Below are positions 43,784 to 57,094 of a stretch of 64,000 nucleotides of DNA, piece by piece. The DNA comes from Gamsiella multidivaricata (lineage: Eukaryota > Mortierellomycota > Mortierellomycetes > Mortierellales > Mortierellaceae): assembly GCF_025024155.1 (NCBI RefSeq), contig NW_026251721.1, positions 248,001 through 312,000 of the forward strand, given 5' to 3'. A model generated the notes under the pieces. The model did no database searches, was not told the DNA's origin, and saw only the letters and a list, made by a program, of their open reading frames with translations. Position 1 is the first letter of the stretch; the number at the start of each line of letters is the position of its first letter. Made by a program: the position numbers and the translations under genes.

Positions 43784-45505
43784 ATGTCCACCCAGTTCAC
43801 ATTGGACGGTTTGGAGGTATGCCCTTTAGTTTCTCACTCTTCAGTGGTATGGTTTCTTATTCGAGAGGGGGCACAGTATCTGACAACCTTTTTGGCTTCT
43901 TCCTGGGACCACAAAATGCAGGAGAGGATCAAAGCTCACGGAAGCTCCTTTGATTCTCTGCTCAAGCTGATTCCTGCACAATACTACATTACTAAGGAAC
44001 TCTCGGAAGAGGAGCAGGTACGAAAGGCTCGACCTCAAATCGTCAATTACTGCTAATTGTCCTATATGTATCTAACAGCTCTTTTGATCCGACAAATGAA
44101 AATCATCCCAGAACTCAAAATACCAGCACAATAAAAAGAGAAATGCCCCCAAGCAGGATATCAAGGAGCGCACAAAGAAGGCCAAGAAGGCCAAGGTACG
44201 CTCAATTACAGTTCCTTGATCCAGTTTTCGGAAGCGACAGCACACGCAAAGCAAAAGTTCAACCAAAGCATTGATGATTGAATCGGCATAAAAACAAAAA
44301 CAAAACAAAAAAACTGACGCGCACGTTCTCCCGTTTGTCTTTGTCGACGATCCAGCTTGATCCCGATAACAACAAATCTGTCACGGATATCCAGTCTGAA
44401 ATGGCTGCGAAGGGAGACGACAATGACAGCGACGATAACGAGGATGATGATGAGGGCGACAACGACGTGGAAATGGTGAGCACCGACGATATTGTGGAGG
44501 ATGATACCGAGGCACCTGTGATCGCAAAGTCTTCAACGCACAACTTTGAGGGGTTGTTGGCTCAGGTCCAGACCGCAGCCCAGACACCAGCCCAGGCTCC
44601 TAAATCAATCACGGAACTGCGCGCAAAACTCGAAGAGCGCCTTGCAAAGCTGCGTGGGCGTCGTGGTGTCGCTGCTGAGGCCAGTGGTGCTGCCAAGCCC
44701 ACGTCCCGACAGGCCATTCTGGAGGCTCGTTTGAAGAGGAAAAAGGACAAGAAGGCATCCCAGAAATTGGCCAAGGAGAAGAGAGCTGCCGGTGGATCAG
44801 AAGGTCTTGTGGTCAAGGAGGAGGCCTCTTCCTCAGCAAATGGTGGGCGACCCACAGCATCGTCGATCAACGACAAGGGCGAAGTCCGATTCAGCAAGTT
44901 TGAATTCGATGGCCTTCAAAAGAAGAAAAGAGGACCTACGGACGCACAAGGTCAGCTCAAGATGGTCGAAGCACATAAGGAAAAGCTGGCAGCACTACAG
45001 ACCGCTGACCCTGAGAAGGCAAACGCTCTAAAGGAAAAGGATACCTGGAAAAAGGCACTGCAGTTGGCACAGGGTGAGAAGGTCAAGGACGACGTCAAGC
45101 TCCTGAAGAAGACTATCAAGCGCGAGGAGGTACAAAAGAAGAAGAGTTCCAAGGAATGGGGTGAGCGCAAATCAACAGTCAGCAAGACTAAGGATCAGAA
45201 GCAGAAGAAGCGCGAGGAGAATATCAAGGCTCGTATCGATGCTGCTAAGAATAAGGGCAAGAACGGAGACAAGAAGGGGGACAAGAAGGGGGCCAAGGGA
45301 CCAGCAAAGGGAAAGGGCGGCAAACCAAAAGCAGTAAGTTGTTGTTGTTGTTGTTGTTGTTTGTTTTTTATGATGATATTGTACAATTGCTATGAAGCTA
45401 TGAGAAGTATCGCTGACCCTATTTTTGTTTCTTGTTCATTGTCCATAGCGTGCGGGCTTTGAAGGAAAGAACAGCAAAAAACCATCCAAACCATCTAAGA
45501 AATAA
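43784..45505 (+). CDS. RRP14: SURF6/Rrp14 nucleolar ribosome-biogenesis protein
   Basis: Five exons (43784-43816, 43922-44017, 44112-44195, 44356-45333, 45449-45505) give 415 aa. The N-terminal module ERIKAHGSSFDSLLKLIPAQ with YYITKELSEEEQ is the Rrp14 N-terminal domain. An acidic stretch (DDNDSDDNEDDDEGDND) follows, then the SURF6 domain: ITELRAKLEERLAKLRGRRG, RQAILEARLKRKKDKKASQK, VRFSKFEFDG and the basic coiled coil to GFEGKNSKK. Rrp14 is nucleolar and needed for 40S and 60S subunit assembly and rRNA processing. The extreme Lys content of the C-terminus suits nucleolar RNA binding. Intron 4 starts with a (GTT)n run. It converges on COQ9, with 154 bp between stops. Confidence 0.92.
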
Positions 45506-45659
45506 ACTGCATTGTATTTTTCATATTTTCATATATTTTTTTAAAAAAATTATTCGCGTTTGACGTTTACTTGTTCTGATATGGATGTTAGAATGCGCCT
45601 TGCTGGATGACGATGATGAGTGCATGGCGGAAAAATGAAATGGACGGGGTACTGTGCCA

Positions 45660-46774
45660 CTAGAGGCGGAATCCCTTCTGTGAAAGCGAAATGAGGTTAC
45701 GGCATTAGTGGCCATTCATCCACAATATGATATCTATAGTGCATATCCTCGAGAGTCTTACCGAGTTCAGGATCCCAAAGACGGACTTGGCGCCAAACTC
45801 TGCGATCTGCAGCATCTCGTTGGTGGCCTTGCCGACTGTTGCTGCATCCTCGAAACGGCGATCCAAGAACCTTTGAGTAGCCTCGTAATTGGGTGTCTTG
45901 TCCGTGGTCATGTATAGCTCTGTTGTGGTGTAGACCGCGGCAAGTGAGGCACGCTTCGTGTACCAGTTCATCTACACGTTACGTTAAGGGATAAAGTTGA
46001 GAAGCGAGAAAAGTCAATTTGAGCATTAATCGTTATTTGGCATACAGTTGCCAAAATGCAATGCAGCCGCGCTTACGTCGGCACTCTTGTCGCCAGCCAA
46101 GTGCCATATCTCGTCGACAATCCTTGCCAGATGGTTCAGCGACATTGGCACGTTGCTAGGCTGGCCCATGATGGCCAATGCTTCGGGCCATTGATCGATG
46201 TAGGGCGCAATCATTCCTAGCCTTGTAAGCGTCCCTAACTTGATCTTCTCCTTTGTGCCCAATCTACAAAGATGCGGAATATTGAGACCGTGTTAGATCA
46301 TGGATAGGTCCGCATATGGCAGGCATCCTGCTCATCCATGGTTCGAGCAAGCCCTCCGCAAGTTCCTTACCCCTCCATTCTGCCCTCCAGTTCTAATGGC
46401 AGACGATTCAAGCAGTCTTGCAGAAAGTAGTCGATCAAATCCGCACCCCCCTTAGGAAACATCCCATGGATGATGGCGGGATATCCCATAGACTCTGCAG
46501 CCTTGGCGATCGATGCCGTGGTCCAACCATGCTCCGGGACTAGGGTGAGGGCTTTTTTGAGAATAGCCTCAGGCGTACCCTTGGCGTTGTGGGATGCAGT
46601 GGAGCCGATAAAATCCTGTGAACTCTTGCTTTCTGCGCTTGCTGGCTCTGCTGTGTGCCAAGAGGTCGAGGCTGTAAAGTGGCGGGCTGCGGGCGCGATC
46701 ACGGTCCTAGAAAGGAGAGTCGAGGAATGGCGTGGGAGCAGAGTGGTTCCTGCACGACGCAAAAATGATGCCAT
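45660..46774 (-). CDS. COQ9: ubiquinone biosynthesis protein COQ9
   Basis: Four exons (46371-46774, 46077-46263, 45762-45971, 45660-45677) give 272 aa. COQ9 is a lipid-binding TetR-fold protein that presents CoQ intermediates to the hydroxylase Coq7 on the matrix face of the inner membrane. It has an Arg/Ser-rich presequence (MASFLRRAGTTLLPRHSST), the helix-turn-helix-like ILKKALTLVPEHGWTTASIA with YPAIIHGMFPKGG, then LGTLTRLGMIAPYIDQWPEA, DEIWHLAGDKSADMNWYTKR and TTELYMTTDKTPNYEATQRF. The last exon is only 18 nt (KGFRL and stop). The start is 321 bp from the divergent SVF1 start. Confidence 0.93.
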
Positions 46775-46810
46775 GGCTGATATATGTCTGTATTGTGGGT
46801 TTGAAAGTGT

Positions 46811-46852
46811 CCTGCTTCCTGCTTCCTGCTTCCTGCTTCCTGCTTCCTGCTG
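46811..46852. repeat. 7-bp tandem repeat (CCTGCTT)x6
   Basis: Six near-perfect units of CCTGCTT lie 37-78 bp upstream of the COQ9 start codon, in the short region shared with SVF1. On the COQ9 strand the unit reads AAGCAGG. Its position suggests promoter or leader sequence that may vary in copy number between strains. Confidence 0.85.
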
Positions 46853-47095
46853 GGCTCGAGTGATGTTCGGTTGGATTGGGCAATTGGTCTTTCCAGGACC
46901 CGGAAGAGCATCCATAAACACGGAATCAGAATTGGCGGTAAGTTTACCGCTGTAATTGGCAATTACTTCTCTGCGAGCGTGCAATTAGAGAGGCCGATTG
47001 TGGTCAAGACTCTTCGCCCCCAACATTGCTTCTTCATCACTTCTTCACTCCATTACTCCATCTCTTCATCATCTCTTCTTCATTCTCATCAAATC

Positions 47096-48539
47096 ATGTG
47101 GTCTTCTCGTAAGTCTTGCTGCCCCTCTTTTCCCCTCCTGTTCTATCTCACCCCGCCTCTTTCAGCTGACCCTCTCCTGGGAAGCCTTGAGAGCGCTGCA
47201 GCTCACCTGCTGTGCCTGCCGTTCCCGAGAGCCATTGTATGAACAAGGAATAAGACAATTAAGCAGCCCTTCTTCCTGTGGCATCCGTAGTAACTTCTTC
47301 CGTCACATCCTTGACTGGATATGGTGCCCAGGCCGGTTCCCCTAAGCCCGGTGATATTCCCAATGCGGGCGAAGGCGTCAAATCTGCTGCCTCTCTCGTC
47401 AAGGACGGCAACTACTTCTCAGAGCTGGCGGCCAAGGACCTCGAGTGGACAATTGCTGCCACAGCCTCCACTGAGACCCAGACGTTTTATTGTATCAATG
47501 ACAAAGGCCACTTTGGCCACGTCCAATTGATTCATTCTAATCTGGGGTAAGATGGTTAACCCCATAAACGTTTATTCCGCTTTCACATGGTGAAAAGAAA
47601 GTGTAAAGGGTGTACCAGGACAACGAGCCTAACATATCGACACATTTTAGTATCTGGGGTGCACCCGCCTCTGTCCAGATGACGGCCCGTTTCCGCGGCG
47701 ATGGCGTCAACAAGTTCTTCTCGACCAACCTGACGAACTTTGTCCTCTCGGCCGACAAGTTGTCTGCCTCCACCAACCTGATGTCGATCACCCTCTCGCC
47801 CGACGGCAAAAAGTTTACTGTTCAAGTGACCAATGCCCCAGATCTGATTGTTTCCCTGACTGTCGAACGCGCAGCCAGGGGCTACAAGATTGGGGAGGGC
47901 AAGAGTTTCTTTGGCGATGGATACGTCTCTCACAAATTCTGGCCCGCCTGTAAGGTCGCTGGTATGATGATCATCGACGGCAAGGCCCACGACATGGCTG
48001 GTGAGGGCACGTTCGTGCATGCGATCCAGGGTATGAGGCCTCACTTAGTCGCCTCCAGGTGGAGCTATGTTGATTTCTTGGGCCACGATGCAGAGACCAA
48101 TCAAAAGGCCAAGCTGTCGTTGATCCAGTTCACTACACCCGAGTACTATGGAAGCGCTACGGTCACACAGGGATCGATTGTCTTTAACGGAGATCTGGTC
48201 GGGGTTGCGGTGGACAACAAGACTGAGTTTGTGAAAACCGAACATGACGAGGAAACTGGATACAACCCACCTACAGAAGTCAACTATGTCTGGGAGGGCA
48301 AGACGATCGAGGGTGGCAAGCCCTTCAAGGCGGTGCTTAATGTCAAGCCTAAGGGCCTGTGCCAAAAGGTTGATCTCTTGGCTGAGATCCCCTGGGCATT
48401 GCGCAAGATCGTGTCGACCTTTGTTGCAAAGCCCATTATCTACCAGTGGTACGACGATGCATCAGCTGTGGTAACGATCGGCGGGGAGGAACACAAGGTC
48501 TCAGGACACGTCTACCACGAGGCGACCTTTGTCATGTAA
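47096..48539 (+). CDS. SVF1: Svf1-family protein (ceramide transfer/oxidative-stress survival)
   Basis: Exons 47096-47108, 47267-47546 and 47609-48539 give 407 aa. The first coding exon is 13 nt (MWSS plus one base). An alternative exon at 47165-47240 was rejected on phase. The two-lipocalin Svf1 fold is recognisable from DLEWTIAATASTETQTFY, FGHVQLIHSNLGVYQDNEPN, ADKLSASTNLMSITLSPDGK, FFGDGYVSHKFWPACKV, GEGTFVHAIQGMRPHLVASR and SGHVYHEATFVM. Yeast Svf1 promotes survival under oxidative and cold stress and carries ceramides from ER to Golgi through an N-terminal amphipathic segment. The corresponding N-terminus here is Ser/Val-rich (PLLPVASVVTSSVTSLTGYG). Confidence 0.88.
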
Positions 48540-48787
48540 GGAGGAGATACCACTGAAGCCTGCAGGCTGTGAACAGACATTGGGGGGTTTTTTTTATTAC
48601 TGTCTATTATACATAAGGATACACATAAAACGTAATGCCAAAGTATTTTAAACCCCTGGGTCATTCAGAAAGTCGGTTCACGGGCGACGGTCACGATGCC
48701 ATAAAGTTATAGTCCAAGTTGTTTGTTTTGAGGGTCCTTGCAGCTTTGCATCATCTTTCACGACCATCGCCCCTTTCAAGAATTAAC

Positions 48788-49956
48788 ATGACACCAACTG
48801 CAACTGTCGAGCATTATCCTGAGAGCGTGGCCCGCTTATGTGCGGAGCTTCAGAGACTGTCCGCAGAGATTGTTGAGACACGGAAGAGGATAGGAGGATT
48901 TCCAGCATCTCAAAAGGGAGACGATGATAACGCCATGGAGGTAGACCAAGTAGAGGTATGGACTAGCGGCGCAAACGACTGGAGGACAGCAGAAAAGGCT
49001 GGGAGGAACCAGCCTACACCCTATATTTGAACTTGAATGCAGCACTACATTCACAGCTTGCGTGAGTGTTCATGGAGATGAGCTCGAGGCACTGATCAGG
49101 ATATATTTTTTTCTTTTGTTACAGAGCAAAGCTGCTGTGGATCCGATGCTTCAACAAAGGCTTTCAGAAGGTGTTCGGACGGGCAACATGCTCCTTTCGC
49201 TCCTCAAGACGCTCAACCGCGACGTCTTGTTGCAAGAGCGTGACCTCAAGAATGACCTGACAGAGCAGAAACTAAGTGTTGGCCAGGTCGATCTAGGCTA
49301 TCAAAACATCAAATACCAACGCAAATATCTGCTGAACGAGATATCGCGTTGTCGAGACATGCAGTACGGTTTTCTTTCTTCTCTCCTGCATTCCTTCGGT
49401 TCTTTTGAGACATTCAAGTACTAAATACCAACATCTGCCTATAATTGCAATGATTAGAACACTGTACCAGGATGTGCCCCTCGTACCATTGGAGGAGTTC
49501 AGGGAAAAGGCGCCAGAGCACTTGGTTCAGAGCGCGACAGATGATCACCAGCTGATGCTGAACCGTCTTCAGTTCGAGCTCGAGGAGAGGAAGCGATTTG
49601 ATGCAGAAAAGAGGCGACTTCTGACTGTTAAGTTGCAACTGACTAAGGCCAATAAGATCCGTAGGACACAAATCAACAAGGCAGAGAAACAATTGGAGGA
49701 GTATATTCAGTCTAGTCAGTCCCTTCAGGAACTTTTTAGAGAGCCTGTCGAACCTGTTCGGACGCATAAGGAAATCCTGCTTGCGGAGGCGAACGCGGCA
49801 TTAGCATCATCAGGAGCGACTACAACAGATGGGGCGTTATCTTCAACGATGAGCAATGGAGACGCAACCATGGGTTCTCCATCGCAAGACGAAAAAGCAC
49901 ATATTGAGACGGAGACTGGAGTCGATCTTCAGTCGAGGAGACATGGGGAAGAATAA
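48788..49956 (+). CDS. THOC5-like subunit of the THO complex
   Basis: Exons 48788-48955, 49125-49363 and 49458-49956 give 301 aa. THOC5 is a coiled-coil subunit of THO/TREX, linking transcription to mRNA export. Supporting sequence includes ARLCAELQRLSAEIVETRKR at the N-terminus, YQNIKYQRKYLLNEISRCRD, VPLVPLEEFREKAPEHL, and HQLMLNRLQFELEERKRFDA. Downstream is helical to QELFREPVEP, followed by a disordered acidic tail. It is far shorter than human THOC5 (683 aa), keeping only the conserved coiled-coil part. A small exon around 49041-49059 (HYIHSL) is tempting but does not keep phase. The stop is 144 bp from the convergent cap methyltransferase stop. Confidence 0.78.
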
Positions 49957-50100
49957 TCATGTACAGCTTCTTCCTGCAATAAAGCAAATGTTCCAACATC
50001 TATAATATGTGTCAACAGATTTCAGGTCGGGGACGAACGAAGCGAAGGCAGATTTTATTGTGTTGATGTGGAAAATCCGCCCTCGTTCATCTGTTGACCG

Positions 50101-51837
<1,737 letters not shown>

Positions 51838-52095
51838 TCATCGGAGGCCGATATGCGTCCAAGAATTATGGCAGTGTCCAATATTCAGCATCTAGTCTGC
51901 GATATCCATTGAGTGGGCGTCGTACTTTACGATCGTTCACTGCATGCTGTCCATTGCGATATCATGCCGCTTTATTTGTGATATGTTTGCACGTGTGCCC
52001 GTATAGGAGGTGTGGTATCTCAAGGCAAACTCAGTGTTTGGCGAACATTCAGCATGAACAAGGGGCTTGGAGTCTCTGGAGCCGCAATGACCCTA

Positions 52096-52942
52096 TCATC
52101 CCCTGGCCAGGGAGCATGCTTGCAGTGCCTCTTTCATGACCTTCTTCGATACAACCTTTTTAGCATCCTCATAAGAGAACTAGCCAAAGAGACGGAGAGA
52201 CAGGAACGAGGTTAGATCAGGGCAATTCCATTCAACAAGGCTGCCATAACCGCACAACACAAAATCAAGCAAGCCTTACCCAACGACGCTCGCGCTTCTT
52301 CCTCTCGGGCCAACGATCCGCTACCTCCTCGACCTCCATCTCGAAGAAGAAGAAGATGCTATCCGGGATTCCTGTGCGCTTATTTACTTTGTGCTCGTAT
52401 TCGCCTAGACTGGCTACAATCTTCCCAATTGCACCAGCTATAGTTCATGCGCGTCGAGTCCATCGAGCGGGGCGACAGAGAGAGAGCGCGTACAAGAACA
52501 ATGGAAAGTGGGGTGTGAAGGCGGAATGGAAACTGGATTAGATTATTGTTGCTACCACAGATGAGCGAACACTCGTTGTTGCCGGACAACAGCGTGATGC
52601 TATTTGAAGAGCATCACCGTACCTTCCTCCCATGTCTCGCGTGCAGCAGCCTCTTCCTGGGTCTCGTCATTCTCCCAGCCGCCCTTTGGAAGGACCCACT
52701 CGCCTTCGTGCTTAGAGCTGGCCACCAACAGGACACGGCGTCCCGCTCTATCGATGGGGACACATCCCGCAACCTAGTTCGACCGCAAGTGATGCTACTG
52801 GTCAGTTTTGGGGGGAGATGCATCGTTTCCAGGTTTCTGTAATCGCTGGTTTGACATGAATGGGCGACATGCAACCTACAAGGCGGGCTCCTTGGTTGTA
52901 CAGCTGCTTATGGCGGCCTTCCCTTGCGACCTGACTTTGCAT
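52096..52942 (-). CDS. Nudix diphosphoinositol-polyphosphate phosphohydrolase (Aps1/Ddp1/DIPP type)
   Basis: Four exons (52880-52942, 52623-52773, 52280-52437, 52096-52179) give 151 aa. The perfect Nudix box spans about residues 52-74: GGWENDETQEEAAARE then TWEEAGA, matching Gx5Ex7REUxEExGU. Before it come GARLVAGCVPID and KHEGEWVLPKGG, typical of the DIPP/Aps1 group. After it are EYEHKVNKRTGIPDS, FFFFEMEVEEVADRWPERKK and RRWFSYEDA. These enzymes hydrolyse inositol pyrophosphates (IP7/IP8) and diadenosine polyphosphates, and can act on polyphosphate. Length is close to that of human DIPP1 (172 aa). The intron falls inside the Nudix box, after Glu-Glu. Confidence 0.92.
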
Positions 52943-55058
52943 ATTGTATAACTAATGTATGGCGTGTGTTTGTTGCGTATGGATACGAAGTGTGCAAGAC
53001 AGAGCGGTGTAGGTGGAAAAGAGTGAGTGAGATAGAGAGATACCAGAGTACGATGTATTTCATGAAGGTGCCAAAAATAGCAAGTCTGTGGCACAGTCCA
53101 GAAAGTCTCAGCCTCAGGAATCTATTCCGTACCTGAGTCAAAACGGCCCAATCAATGTCGCAGACAGACCCACAGCACACCCCAAGGCCAACTCGGCCCC
53201 ATGGAACCAAAGCAGCGAAATGGCGATAGCGCATAAAAGTCTACCATTGACATTTATTGGTTTTGGTTATTGTCGCTTGTTCATGCCCATTTCATCTCTA
53301 CCATTGATCTGCGCTCGACAGAGCTTGACGGATTGGTTTGTCTAAATTCATTTTCAGGCTTGAGAGCGCGATTCATTTTTGAAACCCTGCTGGAAGATGC
53401 GGCTGCAAAGGAGACACTTGCGGGACAGAGTCCAGGAATCGCGGTGACATACTTCCAGGACGCCTGAAAGTGCTCGCTCACGTAATTGCGATTCCCAGCT
53501 GCTTCCGACCTGAAAGAGCAATGGGGAGTGTCGCGATCATATTGGGGGTCCTCGATCTTTCCGTGCCTTATGTTTATGCGCGAGATATAGTATTGCTAGC
53601 AGCAGCTATCCGAAACTATAGCGCAGGCTGTCTATCAACACTTATTGCGTCAAGTCTCCCTTTTCTTTATGCTTCCACTCCTTCCTCCTTTTGCGGTCCA
53701 CCTGCAATACCACCAGTGGAATCGTTGCCGTGCCTCATTTTCTCCTGTTCCGTTGAGTTTTCGGAGGCGGTGGAACTCGTGGATGCCTACATGCTGATAC
53801 TGCTGCTAACAGTAGAGCTCTTGGCGACCCGTTTGCCCTTCGAGGCGATAGCACTGATATTTGGAAGGAGGCAGGGATCCTTCTCGGCAGTCTTGGACTT
53901 GGTCTGCATGTTCTCCACAGGACAGCGCACAAGCATCGTAGTCTATCGCTTTCGCACCTAAACAGAAGGAGACTTTAGTAGAAAAAAATTAAGTTTGTTT
54001 CACGCCACCTTTGGGCTAAGTCATGCCCAAGCACTGCACAACCCTACCATGCTGCAACATGCCTCCATTCCCCTGGATGCGGGTTCTCTCTTGGAGGCAT
54101 CTACCTATACCTTGGTATTATCGTTCAAGTAGAGCCTGGCAGCGGTCTTTGGAGAATTCAGATAGATCTAGTACCCCTGGTACCATTCTCTGTCAAGGAA
54201 GTGTGTCCTCTCTCCATTACGCATCATCATCACCAGGAAAACGATATTTTGTTCGTTCCTCCCAGCTAAGTTGCGTCGTGATCGAATTTGACGAAGAAGC
54301 CGGCTCTCCGGACGTGGAGAGCGAGGTGTTGATGCTAGAGCCAGTCATGGCTTTGATGATGAGGGGAAGCAGGGTGATCTGAACAGTAGAAAAAGCCTCC
54401 CCAAGCGGCAGCTTTAACATCCTAAAAAGAAACCGCCACCTCAATGGATAGGCGGAATCCACGTCCTTTTGCTCAACACCGGCCTTTTATGCTCTGCCTG
54501 CTTGCCTGCTTTGGCGCAGCCTTTGTTTGCTTATCTCTTATGAGATGGATTCTTCCTGACATATTGTAATGAGCTCTATAGTATGTTACCGATAACTGGT
54601 TGCAAGCATAGCACGATAGGAGGAGGTGCCATACATGATTTTCGGGCGGAGTAGATGAAGTCCATCCTCGGCTCGGACGCGTTACGCGTCATAGCCATGG
54701 GGTTTTGCTACGGCAGTGCATTTGCCGCACTATTGTCCGTTTGATGCCACACAGCCAAGGGTCCACTGGCTAATCAGGAAGTGTGTTGTCGCTATGCATG
54801 ACTCCATCCTTGGAGCCATCACCATTTTATCATCTCTTGGTAGCCATTTGACCAGTGCATCAGCAACATGCGAACGAACAAAGTCTGCTATAGTACTGCC
54901 CTGGACAAGGCGAAGGAGCCATCGTTATAGCTACACACTTTCGTCTTCACCGTCTTTTCTGTCTTCCTCTCTTTCTTCTCCGTCAACTCCCTTAACACCT
55001 ATTCCTTCTTTTCTTGAAGACCCACCGCTTGTCAATACGAGCATCATTGCTGAGCATC
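52943..55058. other. 2.1-kb stretch with unresolved coding-like segments
   Basis: No gene model could be closed here. On the minus strand, 54190-54423 encodes LPLIIKAMTGSSINT, then LSWEERTKYRFPG. With the GT at 54233 and an acceptor at about 53961 it can join AKAIDYDACALSCGEHADQ, but that frame soon stops. Another minus-strand frame, 53642-53940, reads with coding-like composition (NMQTKSKTAEKDPCLLPN... ASTSSTASENSTEQEKMRHG) but is interrupted by one TAG. This could be a short gene with unrecognised introns or a decayed gene. Pieces near 53281-53530 are similar in quality. The right part (54460-55058) shows nothing. Confidence 0.3.
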
Positions 55059-57094
55059 ATGCATAGACGCTTCCTCTTTCTCTTTACGTTGGCGGGTGTG
55101 CTGCTGTGTGATCTGCGGCCATCCTCAGCTTTGGACCCAGCTCTCTTTCCGCATCTTAAGCGCGATAACACTGTCTTTGGTATGAACGACCTCGTCTATA
55201 GATTCGAGGTTTCTTCTTGTTTGTAAAGTACTAACAGCGTATCTCTCTTCAATGTGGTCTGTTCGCAGTTACCGTGACCGAGTACAGGTACTTCCCCGTT
55301 CTCGCGCCGGCGACAGCGATGGTCCCCGCTCCTTCACCCCAGTCAGTCCCTACGATTCAGGTGATCGAGCACCCTACTGCAGCGCCACAAATGGGTCTTG
55401 TTGTATCTGCTCCTGTAGCAGGGCCCATGTCGACACCACCCCCGCAGGCCATTAACTATGCTACTGCAACGCTCCAACCTGCTCCAATGGCAACGATGCA
55501 CTCTGAACCTGCGGCGGCTACGAGCCAGCCGGCCCCTGCCGCGACCCGTCAACCTGTTTCTACTGCACCATATCAGTCTGCCCCTGCTGCAATGAACCAG
55601 CCTACTGGCCCTGCCCCTGCAAGCAACCGTGAAGGTAGGCCGTGTCGCTTGGCGAGTCTTGTCGTTCCTCTTTATTCATCGCATGATAAGGACCTTTACC
55701 CGAAAGAGAATAACCACTCATAAAGGATATCTCCTTTCACATCCTTTTTACCCAAACTCTTTCTGTCCTGACGCCCATCACACAAATGGTACGGCATACG
55801 GATGCCTTTGACATCTATGAACTGGTGTTTTCCTGGTCATGGTGCATTAGCACCTGCTTTCTCGGTTGCTCCACCGCTTATTACCCCATCGTCCGCTGTC
55901 CCGCTGGTGCATATACCTGACACTCCACTTGTTGCTGCCCCACCCGCCCCTCTTGCTTCCGTCCCATCTGTCTATGTGCCTGTTGCTTCAAATATCGCGG
56001 TTCCACTTATCATTACGCCGGTTTCTGCACCTGCTGCGCCTGAAAATGCGCGCACTCCCGTGATTCACGCACCTGCTCCACCCGTTTACGCGCCTGCTCC
56101 AATTGCTTTCTCGTCTGTTACTCCGCTTTCTCGCGCTCCTGAACCACCGGCCAATGCACCTGCTGCTCAATCGCACGTGAATCTTGCCCCATCCTTCACA
56201 CCTGTTCCGCCGACCTTTTCTCCTGCGTCCTTGTCGACTGCACCTGCCCCATTGGCCCACATACCTGTTCTTTCGCCAAATGCGCCTGCACCAACGGTCG
56301 CGTTGAACCCATCTTCTACTCTACCTGCTGCTGCTACTTGGCAAACACCTCCCAACAACAACGTCCTCACCTTCACCTCGTTTGCGGGCCTGTTGACAAC
56401 CACGGCTCCTACCTTTTATCCCTCGGCATCAACACTTGCTCCCTCACCTCTGTTGTCTTTGATGAACGCCTCCGATCCTATCGCTGTCTTGCCTGTTGCT
56501 TCGACATACTATTCTGGCGTGACAACAATTGCGGTCGCACCCACTTCTACCATGGCATCGATAACACAACCAGTCCTAACAACTCCTGTTGATCGAGCTA
56601 CTCCACTGGCTCCTTCAGCTACGTCAACCAGCGCACGAGAGCAGGAGACGAGCGCAACATCTGCAGCACATGCGTCCTTTCCGCTGTCCTCATCGTCATC
56701 GACGACCGTCAGCTCGGATGAGTCGACCATTTCTGATCAAAAGACAAATACAAAGGAAACCACTACGACCTCGACTACAACAGATGTCACGATCTCGACA
56801 ACGACTACGACGCGTGGAGATACTACGCACACGACGACGTCTATCGGATCCGACGGCACCACTACAGTCTTGACCCAGTACCCGACCTCAACCACGAACC
56901 GGACTCATTCCTCTACAAGCACCTCTGGGGCGCAGCCATTGTGTGCACGGGGTCACTTCCTGTCGAGATCAAATACTGAATCCGTGGTGGAATACCTTAT
57001 CAATCTCTTGATTTTGAACCTCAGATCCTTCATGACGCTCGCTGCAATGCTGGGAGCCATGTTCCTTCCAGCTGCCGTGCTTTTAATGCGGTAG
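55059..57094 (+). CDS. Pro/Ala/Thr/Ser-rich surface protein, secreted and probably membrane-anchored
   Basis: Three exons (55059-55218, 55269-55634, 55851-57094) give about 589 aa. The first donor is uncertain (GTTTCT at 55209 or GTTTGT at 55219; only the latter keeps phase). A signal peptide (RRFLFLFTLAGVLLCDLRPS) is followed by about 350 residues dominated by Pro, Ala, Val and Thr with irregular AP/PAP spacing. A Thr/Ser-rich tract (TTTSTTTDVTISTTTTT) and a hydrophobic C-terminus (LAAMLGAMFLPAAVLLMR) complete it. The last could be a GPI-attachment signal or a membrane anchor. Dense Thr/Ser suggests heavy O-glycosylation. No enzymatic domain was recognised. A cell-wall mucin or adhesin-like role is inferred only from composition. 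Confidence 0.65.

Noticed and set aside
47161..47243. Possible extra exon in SVF1 (PDPLLGSLESAAAHLL)
   Set aside because: It follows a good CTTTCAG acceptor but leaves in phase 0, whereas the next exon needs phase 1. Direct joining of exon 1 to 47267 fits.
49041..49059. 19-nt candidate exon in THOC5 (HYIHSL)
   Set aside because: It has good-looking splice sites but shifts frame relative to the next exon. Kept out unless transcripts show it.
53470..53961. 163-codon plus-strand hydrophobic frame
   Set aside because: The composition is what antisense of a hydrophilic Ser/Lys/Glu-rich stretch gives. No signal peptide logic and no homology.
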